DNA of 9,239 nucleotides from Verrucomicrobia bacterium UBA673 (GTDB lineage: Bacteria; Verrucomicrobiota; Verrucomicrobiia; Limisphaerales; UBA1096), in assembly GCA_002299785.1 (NCBI GenBank), contig DBNL01000065.1, positions 1 through 9,239 on the forward strand, given 5' to 3'. The notes below the pieces were generated by a model, which saw only the letters and a list, made by a program, of their open reading frames with translations, ran no database searches and was not told the origin of the DNA. Made by a program: the position numbers and the translations under genes. Position 1 is the first letter of the stretch. Every line of letters begins with the position of its first letter. Below are positions 1-4,565 of this stretch, piece after piece.

Positions 1-120
1 GGCAAGCTTCACATCACGACCCTGTTCAACGGGTAGTGCTTCTAGAGCAGTCGACTGCTGCGCCTCTCTACACCCAGCCAACAGGATAGCTGCGATTGTT
101 GTTATTAGTAAGTGTTTCAT
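1..120 (-). CDS. Ankyrin-type lipoprotein paralogue, N-terminal part only (cut by window edge)
   Basis: The minus strand opens with ATG at 120-118 and stays open for 40 codons to the window edge. The start MKHLLITTIAAILLAGC is a lipoprotein signal peptide: K2 and H3, a hydrophobic stretch, and lipobox LAGC with the lipid-accepting cysteine at residue 17. A polar linker follows. This start is almost identical to those of the lipoproteins beginning at 483 and 1646, so it is probably another member of the same family. No ankyrin repeat is visible because the gene is truncated. Its ATG lies only 3 nt after the stop codon (TAA, 126-124) of the preceding lipoprotein gene, so it is almost certainly in the same transcript and probably translationally coupled. 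The product is expected to be membrane-anchored. That the missing part is ankyrin repeats is inferred from the paralogues. Confidence 0.72.
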   Translation of the reverse strand, partial: MKHLLITTIAAILLAGCREAQQSTALEALPVEQGRDVKLA

Positions 121-123
121 TAA

Positions 124-483
124 TTAGTAGATAAACTCTGATGCCCCACTAGCGATAAGCATTTCCGCTATTTCATTTTGGAAGTTATTATCCGCAAGGT
201 TCAAAGGAGTCAGGTTTTTACTTGTCTTGGCATTTAGATTTGCTCCTCTGATAATGAGTAATGCAACAACTTCCTTTTGGCCTTTCATGGCAGCCCAATG
301 CAAGGCGGTCAATTTATTTGCATCCACAGCGTTTACACCGATTCCCGTAGCCAAGTGTTGCTTGACAACCTTAACATTTCCGGTTTTAGCAGCATTATGA
401 ATAGATATGTCTGGTGACTCCACTAAAGATACACAGCCCACCAGAAGCACAGCTACGATTGTTGTGATTAGGAGGTACTTCAT
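124..483 (-). CDS. Small ankyrin-repeat lipoprotein (119 aa)
   Basis: I chose the ATG at 483-481 because it places MKYLLITTIVAVLLVGC, a lipoprotein signal peptide with lipobox LVGC and C17, at the N-terminus. The frame can be extended to a TTG at 522, but those 13 extra residues are charged and would spoil the signal. After a short linker come about three ankyrin-like units, at roughly residues 25-57, 58-90 and 91-119. The middle one is the clearest (LTALHWAAMKGQKEVVALLIIRGANLNAK, written here in part as TALHWAA, EVVALL and GANLNAK). Ankyrin repeats bind partner proteins and have no catalytic role, so the likely job is a membrane-anchored binding protein with unknown partner. The protein ends abruptly and lacks the HGGKTG tail of the paralogues at 1194 and 2728. 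It starts 39 nt after the methyltransferase stop and ends 3 nt before the next lipoprotein. No clear Shine-Dalgarno sequence is visible. Confidence 0.85.
   Translation of the reverse strand: MKYLLITTIVAVLLVGCVSLVESPDISIHNAAKTGNVKVVKQHLATGIGVNAVDANKLTALHWAAMKGQKEVVALLIIRGANLNAKTSKNLTPLNLADNNFQNEIAEMLIASGASEFIY
456..476 (-). repeat. 21-nt signal-peptide DNA repeat, copy 1
   Basis: This 21-nt run inside the signal-peptide codons of the lipoprotein gene starting at 483 is identical to positions 1619-1639 in the gene starting at 1646. The minus-strand core reads CTCCTAATCACAACAATCG. The mature parts of the two proteins are much less alike, which suggests recent duplication or gene conversion of the 5' end. 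Confidence 0.7.
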
Positions 484-522
484 TAAATGTTTATGAGTGT
501 TTTCGATTTTACCCCGAGCCAA

Positions 523-1197
523 CTAGTTGGGATCTATTATATAAAGCATATTACGAGCGCGTTTAGCTCCATCATAAACTTTCGCAGGGACACTTTGAAA
601 CTTGCAGCTAACCTCACTTAAACGGTTTTCAAATTTCAGGTCGGGCCCTGCGGACCAGACTGCGATTCGTCCGCCTTTTTTAAGAATCCTGCACATTAAG
701 CGAATACCTGAAGTAGAGTAAAGTTTGTCATTATTCACGTCGACCATTGCAACGGGTCCGTTATCCACATCGAGCAATATAGCGTCATAGGTTCGAGGTT
801 GAGTATTTCGAATCAGATCAATCACATCCACTCTTTTAACGTCAACACAAGGGTCATCAAGCAGCACACCGTTTAGTGATTTCAGAAAAGTCCGGTTCCA
901 TTCTATTACTTCTGGAACCAATTCTGCCAACACCACTTTCATTTTTGGGTTCTCCGACGCCAAGACACTTTTCAACGTGAATCCAAGACCAAGTCCACCA
1001 ATGAGAACCCGGGTAGAAGTATCTTTATTTAATTGATCGATACCTATTCTTCCAAGCAAACTCTCTGATGCTGTAACCTTTGAATGCATCAATTCCTTAC
1101 CGTTTAAAGAAACCGAAAAGGCCCCATCGTGTTCGTAGAGGGCCATGCAGCCTCCGTTTGGAGTAATAGAGTCAGCAAGTTTTACCCTTGGTTTCAT
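523..1197 (-). CDS. Spermidine-synthase-like SAM-dependent methyltransferase-fold protein (224 aa)
   Basis: This is a class I SAM-binding Rossmann protein of the stand-alone spermidine-synthase-like type. Visible motifs are the glycine-rich nucleotide-binding loop VLIGGLGLGF (residues 64-73), the acidic residue ending the next strand (E92 in VVLAELVPEV), the strand with D143 and D145 in YDAILLDVDNGP (137-148), and the late strand KKGGRIAVWS (173-182). The N-terminal segment with GKELMHSKVTASESLLG (33-49) resembles the substrate-proximal region of this subfamily. At 224 aa it is shorter than typical spermidine synthases (about 280-300 aa), so true polyamine synthesis is uncertain and the substrate is unknown. 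There is no signal peptide, so it is cytosolic, unlike its neighbours. Its ATG (1197-1195) overlaps the TGA of the upstream ankyrin gene as ATGA, a classic translational-coupling arrangement. The fold assignment is firm; the reaction is not. Confidence 0.86.
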   Translation of the reverse strand: MKPRVKLADSITPNGGCMALYEHDGAFSVSLNGKELMHSKVTASESLLGRIGIDQLNKDTSTRVLIGGLGLGFTLKSVLASENPKMKVVLAELVPEVIEWNRTFLKSLNGVLLDDPCVDVKRVDVIDLIRNTQPRTYDAILLDVDNGPVAMVDVNNDKLYSTSGIRLMCRILKKGGRIAVWSAGPDLKFENRLSEVSCKFQSVPAKVYDGAKRARNMLYIIDPN

Positions 1198-1646
1198 TTC
1201 CCTTCAGCCTTCAATTCTTCACCCGTCTTTCCCCCGTGTTGACGGAGGAGTTCGGCAATTTTTTCATTGGCCCAATTTAGCGACGTTTCACCACTACCAT
1301 TCTTCTCATTTACATCTGCACCTTCGGCAATTAGTAGTTCGACTATTTCCCTGTGACCTTCATGTGCCGCAATAAACAAAAGAGTCCCTCCACCAACCGC
1401 CTTCACATTCACATCCGCTCCATCAGCAATGGCTTTTTTGATAGCCTCAACGTTTCCTGTTGCCGTTGCTTTAATCAGCGCACGATTTGCTTGTGGGTGT
1501 TCTGCTTTAGTTGTTGTAGGTTCAGGTTTTGGATCTTCAGCAACGGGTTCAACTGGTTTCGCTTCTGGCGCAAGAGTCGACGACTGAGACTCCCCACATC
1601 CCATCAAAATTAGGGCTGCGATTGTTGTGATTAGGAGGTGTTTCAC
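1194..1646 (-). CDS. Ankyrin-repeat lipoprotein (150 aa, GTG start)
   Basis: The start codon is GTG at 1646-1644; the protein begins MKHLLITTIAALILMGC, a lipoprotein signal with lipobox LMGC and C17. Residues 18-52 form a Pro/Glu/Lys/Thr-rich linker, which would hold the domain off the membrane. Ankyrin units lie at about 55-86 (NRALIKATATGNVEAIKKAI, GADVN), 87-119 (LLFIAAHEGHREIVELL, GADVNEKN) and 120-137, a short final unit. The C-terminus ends HGGKTGEELKAEGK, nearly the same tail as the larger ankyrin lipoprotein at 2728-3546 (HGGKTGAELETGGK), so the two are homologous along their length. The likely role is membrane-anchored protein binding, partner unknown. The stop TGA overlaps the ATG of the methyltransferase gene, and the esterase gene ends 48 nt upstream. 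The GTG start, while paralogues use ATG, may lower its expression. Confidence 0.88.
   Translation of the reverse strand: MKHLLITTIAALILMGCGESQSSTLAPEAKPVEPVAEDPKPEPTTTKAEHPQANRALIKATATGNVEAIKKAIADGADVNVKAVGGGTLLFIAAHEGHREIVELLIAEGADVNEKNGSGETSLNWANEKIAELLRQHGGKTGEELKAEGK
1619..1639 (-). repeat. 21-nt signal-peptide DNA repeat, copy 2
   Basis: Identical over 21 nt to positions 456-476. Part of the same stretch, plus-strand gctgcgattgttg (1615-1627), recurs exactly in the lipoprotein genes starting at 120 (89-101) and 3546 (3515-3527), and with one mismatch in the gene starting at 483 (452-464). Confidence 0.7.
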
Positions 1647-1694
1647 TATATGTTTTCTAGCCTGTTGATTGCTTAAGACTTAATTTTAAATCTG

Positions 1695-2429
1695 TTATCT
1701 GGATTTAGGGTTTTGCTTGATCAACTTAAGCGCACTTTCAGCAAAGCGTTTACCCAGAATCTTGTATCCTTCTGCTGAGTAATGCAGGTCATTCTGGATC
1801 TTTTTGCCCTTTCGATTAACCCCATCATTGAGATCATCCGTATTCACCCAGCCAAATCTGGGGTTTGATTCAGCTAATTTCACTTGAATCTTACGAACCA
1901 TCGTCCAGTGGGGATATCTCCGGTTCTTTAGATCGAAGTCACTGAGGCGCCCGATCACGAAGTTAATATCGCTACGGCCAAGATCCCTGCTGAGTTGATC
2001 GTAAAGTCCATTAAGGCTGGCTTCATATACTTCACCCCATTGCATCTTGGCATCCCTTTCACCCTGCATCCAGATGAAGGTGACTGAATTCAGAGTCTTC
2101 CCCTTGATTTCAGGCATTACCTTCCCCATGAGTCGGTCATAGAGGTCCCCTGTTTGTTTAGGTTTTTCTGCCTCAGGTGATTTCCAGCCCTTCCACCAGC
2201 GTTGTATGGGTTGGCCACCCATCGCATCTTGTATTACGATTGCCTTGTCTTCTCCAAAAGCCACTTTCATCGCCGGTGCAAACGCTTCCTCAGGGCGGTG
2301 TCCATGCATGTTCGATTGCCCTGAAAGAATAAAAAGATGCTTGCCTGTTTCAGCTGCTCCAGCCCCTCTCGCCTGCGTCAGAGCCAAAGACTCGATCAGT
2401 ACTATCGTTAATAAAATTAGTGGTTTCAT
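1695..2429 (-). CDS. Secreted SGNH/SASA-family carbohydrate esterase (sialate O-acetylesterase-like, 244 aa)
   Basis: This is a member of the SASA (DUF303) branch of the SGNH hydrolases, serine esterases that usually remove acetyl groups from carbohydrates. A signal peptide covers about residues 1-25 (hydrophobic LILLTIVLIESLAL, then an Ala/Gly-rich cleavage region), so the enzyme acts outside the cytoplasm. Block I is LFILSGQSNMHGH (32-44), with nucleophile S39. The family's W-x-Q-G-E block appears as WMQGERDA (120-127). The C-terminal catalytic histidine is H216 in NDLHYSAEGYKILGKRFA. The conserved GGQPI segment at 71-75 probably helps form the oxyanion or substrate site. The usual Asp of a D-x-x-H block falls on N213, with D214 next to it, so which residue completes the triad is unclear. 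It is the first gene of the low-GC minus-strand run and ends 48 nt before an ankyrin lipoprotein gene. The substrate cannot be told from the sequence. Confidence 0.9.
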   Translation of the reverse strand: MKPLILLTIVLIESLALTQARGAGAAETGKHLFILSGQSNMHGHRPEEAFAPAMKVAFGEDKAIVIQDAMGGQPIQRWWKGWKSPEAEKPKQTGDLYDRLMGKVMPEIKGKTLNSVTFIWMQGERDAKMQWGEVYEASLNGLYDQLSRDLGRSDINFVIGRLSDFDLKNRRYPHWTMVRKIQVKLAESNPRFGWVNTDDLNDGVNRKGKKIQNDLHYSAEGYKILGKRFAESALKLIKQNPKSR

Positions 2430-2638
2430 TGGTCCACGAAAAGTTCAGCTTAATTTTTTATTGATTGCAATGAGTTTCTTTGATGGCATGTCTGAGGCAA
2501 ATTTTTCAAAAAAAGAGAGGGTACACCGTTTGTAAACCAAGTTAAAAAATGTGATTTATTTAGCCGTTTGGCATCCAGCAACTTTGCTTTAGCCCTGTTC
2601 ATTTGCCTACAGCATTCAATTATTCTCGCATCTTGCTG
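2430..2638. other. AT-rich intergenic stretch upstream of the esterase gene
   Basis: This stretch is 37-42 % GC in the lines counted, with several runs of A or T. It probably carries the promoter of the minus-strand esterase operon, although I cannot pick out a convincing -35/-10 pair. It contains an imperfect palindrome, ggtacaccgtttgtaaacc (2520-2538), whose 7-nt arms match at 5 of 7 positions. A minus-strand frame of 50 codons (2602-2450) is open but has an implausible composition and is not called as a gene. Confidence 0.5.
2520..2538. promoter_or_regulatory. Imperfect palindrome, possible operator
   Basis: Arms ggtacac and gtaaacc form an imperfect dyad (ggtNNac / gtNNacc) about 90 nt upstream of the esterase start. 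Position and symmetry are compatible with a regulator site, but the arms are short and could arise by chance in AT-rich DNA. Confidence 0.2.
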
Positions 2639-2731
2639 TCAAAAGGTTTGGTTCCTCGGTGGGGCGTTCACTGCGGCGACACGCGTCCCATTCAGGTAGG
2701 CTGCGGTGGCTGTGATCACTAGTTGTTTCAT
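2639..2731 (-). pseudogene. Decayed lipoprotein signal-peptide remnant (30 codons)
   Basis: ATG at 2731-2729 opens a 30-codon frame ending in TGA at 2641-2639. Its start, MKQLVITATAAYLNGTR, lines up with the family's signal peptides (MKHLLITTIAALILMGC) over the first 11 residues. At position 17, where every intact paralogue has the lipid-accepting cysteine, there is an arginine (CGT; a cysteine TGT is one base away), and the lipobox is destroyed. No ankyrin repeats follow. The ATG overlaps the TGA of the ankyrin gene 2728-3546 as ATGA, like the ankyrin/methyltransferase junction at 1194-1197. I read this as the stub of a once-coupled downstream lipoprotein gene whose body was deleted. An alternative is a short unrelated or repeat sequence with a chance resemblance. 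Confidence 0.5.
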
Positions 2732-3546
2732 TTGCCTCCGGTTTCCAGTTCAGCCCCGGTTTTGCCTCCGTGATTCCGAAGAATGGCGGCGACCTCCTCC
2801 TTTTTGTTTCTGACGGCCCAGTCCAGTGGCGTGTCCCCGAAAGCGATGGTCACATTAACGTTCGCGCCGTTAGCTAACAACAATTGCACGATCTCTTTTT
2901 GGCCGGCCGAGGCCGACTTGTGCAAAGGGGTTGTTCCGCCTTCTCCATTCACTTTCGCCCCCTTGGCAACGAGCAGTTCAACCATCCTAGGGAGACCTTC
3001 TTTCACAGCGGCATCCAGTGGGGACTCAGCGAAGGCATCCTTAGCATTGACGTCCGCGCCTTTGGACAACAACAGCTCAACGATGTCCCCTCGATTTTTT
3101 TTAACTGCTGAAAAGATCGGTGATGCTTTGCTGTCACCCCCCTTGGCCTTGACGTCCGCACCTTTGACAATGAGTAGCTTGGCCACTTCCCCGTGGCCGG
3201 CACTTGCCGCAAAATGAAGCGGAGTCAATCCGGCGGCATCCCCCGCGTTGACGTCCGCGCTGCTGGAAATCAACAATCCGGCGACGGCAACCTGCCCACC
3301 ACGGGCCGTGTAATGCAGGGCGGTGGAGCCCCATTTGTTTTTTGCATCCACGCCGGTGCCGGCGGCCAGATGCTGCTGAACTATCTCCATGTCTCCCTTC
3401 CACGCCGCCTGGTGGATGGGAACGCCCGGCACTTCGACCTTGGCGGCCGTGTGGGCGGGTTTAGCCTCGACCGGATTCTGCGACGATGTCGTCCCGCATC
3501 CCGCGAACAATGCCGCTGCGATTGTTGATATAATTGCTTGTCTCAT
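2728..3546 (-). CDS. Ankyrin-repeat lipoprotein, seven repeats (272 aa)
   Basis: The start is taken at ATG 3546-3544, giving MRQAIISTIAAALFAGC, a lipoprotein signal with lipobox FAGC and C17, the same position as in the paralogues at the left. A longer frame reaches a TTG at 3600, but it would bury the signal. After a linker (18-40) come seven ankyrin units at about 42-73, 74-106, 107-139, 141-173, 174-203, 205-237 and 238-260. Typical signatures are TPLHFAASAGHGEVAKLLIVKG (written here as TPLHFAA and EVAKLL) and the GADVNAKD hairpins. The tail HGGKTGAELETGGK matches that of the 150-aa paralogue. Seven repeats give a complete solenoid suited to binding a protein partner from the envelope; the partner is unknown. 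The GC content is far higher (about 55-67 % in lines counted) than in the left-hand paralogues. It lies 72 nt downstream of the amidotransferase gene. Confidence 0.92.
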   Translation of the reverse strand: MRQAIISTIAAALFAGCGTTSSQNPVEAKPAHTAAKVEVPGVPIHQAAWKGDMEIVQQHLAAGTGVDAKNKWGSTALHYTARGGQVAVAGLLISSSADVNAGDAAGLTPLHFAASAGHGEVAKLLIVKGADVKAKGGDSKASPIFSAVKKNRGDIVELLLSKGADVNAKDAFAESPLDAAVKEGLPRMVELLVAKGAKVNGEGGTTPLHKSASAGQKEIVQLLLANGANVNVTIAFGDTPLDWAVRNKKEEVAAILRNHGGKTGAELETGGK

Positions 3547-3618
3547 CAGCTTTCTGAATGGGGGAACTGTAGCAGCCCACCCAGTGCCGGCCAACTTCAA
3601 TCCCGCGGCACAGACCTG

Positions 3619-4302
3619 TCAACGGACAACGTACGACAGCAACTCGTCCATCAACCGATTGATATCGGCGCAGGCGGTTTCGGAGGTCTTCCGGATGTTC
3701 TTATCCGTTTGCACATAATCTCCAGGCACCAGTTCATCCCCGCAGTGTTCGAGGATCAATGCCGCTGATTCCGGCGTCGTCTCGAGATGGAACTGCAGTC
3801 CGACGACATTACGACCGATCTGAAACGCCTGGTTTTCGCAAGCATCACTCTTGGCCAAGTGCACCGCCCCGCTTGGCAGATCAAATGTCTCGCCGTGCCA
3901 GTGGAAGACCGGAACACCCGACGGCAACCGAAAAACATCTTCGCCCGTGACCACTGCCTCCAGAGGAAACCAGCCGATCTCCGTGTAACGGCCGGAGTAT
4001 ACCTTGGCACCAAGCGCACTGGCGATTAGCTGCGCCCCAAGGCAAATCCCGATGACCGGCAGACCAAGCCGGACCGCCTGGCGAATGAATTCCTTTTCCT
4101 GTATGAGCCACCGATGCACCGATTCGTCGTTAACGCTCATCGGCCCGCCCATCACGATGACGAGATCGACTTGGCTCAAATCCGGAAGCTTAGCCGACTC
4201 GTAAAACCGCGTGTATCGAACATCTGCATTCCGACTGACTAACCAGCTTGACATGCTCCCTACCCCCTCGAAGGCGACATGCTGTAACACGTGAACATTC
4301 AT
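3619..4302 (-). CDS. Class I glutamine amidotransferase domain protein (227 aa)
   Basis: This is a stand-alone class I glutamine amidotransferase (GMP-synthase-like GATase1) domain, which hydrolyses a gamma-glutamyl amide to release ammonia or cleaves a related bond. The catalytic triad is complete: nucleophile C87 in the elbow GICLGAQL (85-92), and H172 and E174 in LQFHLETTP (169-177). The oxyanion-loop motif VMGGPMSV is at 50-57. HWHGETFDLP (134-143) is a conserved signature of the COG0518 type. The length is normal for free-standing members. There is no ATP-pyrophosphatase or other synthase domain and no signal peptide, so it is a cytosolic enzyme whose acceptor substrate is unknown; members are often annotated only as glutamine amidotransferase. 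It is probably the first gene of a unit with the ankyrin lipoprotein 72 nt downstream, and is divergent from the dehydrogenase gene at 4566. Confidence 0.9.
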   Translation of the reverse strand: MNVHVLQHVAFEGVGSMSSWLVSRNADVRYTRFYESAKLPDLSQVDLVIVMGGPMSVNDESVHRWLIQEKEFIRQAVRLGLPVIGICLGAQLIASALGAKVYSGRYTEIGWFPLEAVVTGEDVFRLPSGVPVFHWHGETFDLPSGAVHLAKSDACENQAFQIGRNVVGLQFHLETTPESAALILEHCGDELVPGDYVQTDKNIRKTSETACADINRLMDELLSYVVR

Positions 4303-4565
4303 CCCAAATCAGTTAACAGAAAAACAGCCAACCAACAGGCACCGGCCGACATCGGCGAGAATGGCGCGACGGGAATTGAGACGGAACCTAGCATCCGGAA
4401 AATGGAGGGATGAAGGTTCTTTTTGCATTGAAAATCAACTGTAAACCTCGAGATTTCGCCGGTCAAGCTACCCTTCCCTACCAACTAATTACTTGGCAGT
4501 GTGCGCCTTTGGCTTGGCTTCGGGATGGCTATTGCTAGGCTGCCGCTGAGCCATTTGAACACCTC
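4303..4565. other. Divergent intergenic region (263 nt)
   Basis: This region separates the minus-strand amidotransferase from the plus-strand dehydrogenase gene, so it should hold promoters in both directions. It contains an inverted repeat GCCGA-CA-TCGGC (4345-4356), a possible protein-binding site. A minus-strand frame of 61 codons (4484-4299, TTG start) ends in an ATGA overlap with the amidotransferase ATG, but its protein shows no recognisable features and I do not call it. No clear Shine-Dalgarno sequence precedes either start codon. Confidence 0.5.
4514..4541 (+). promoter_or_regulatory. Weak candidate sigma-70-like promoter for the dehydrogenase gene
   Basis: ttggct (4514-4519) and taggct (4536-4541) are separated by 16 nt. 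The second hexamer is preceded by tgc, an extended -10 feature. Matches to consensus are only 4 of 6 and 3 of 6. It would place the transcription start about 20 nt upstream of the ATG at 4566. Confidence 0.22.

Noticed and set aside
471..490. Plus-strand aggaggt followed by an ATG, resembling a strong ribosome-binding site (also at about 1634)
   Set aside because: It is the reverse complement of signal-peptide codons in the minus-strand lipoproteins, and the plus-strand frame after it is short and lies antisense to real genes.
2450..2602. Open minus-strand frame of 50 codons (starting MNRAKAKLLDAKRLNKS) in the AT-rich intergenic stretch
   Set aside because: No signal, domain or plausible start site; the latter half runs through homopolymer T tracts and the composition is not protein-like. 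It probably covers the esterase promoter region.
3134..3528. Alternative frames of 70-111 codons inside the seven-repeat ankyrin gene
   Set aside because: The in-frame ankyrin repeats are unmistakable; the other frames lack motifs and reflect high GC and the repeat structure.
1..3546. CRISPR array or mobile element as explanation for repeated sequences on the left
   Set aside because: The repeats are unevenly spaced and all lie in signal-peptide codons; there are no spacers, transposase, integrase or terminal inverted repeats.
4299..4484. 61-codon minus-strand frame upstream of the amidotransferase, ending in an ATGA overlap
   Set aside because: It needs a TTG start, has no recognisable motif, and occupies the only space for the divergent promoters. 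The overlap may be chance.
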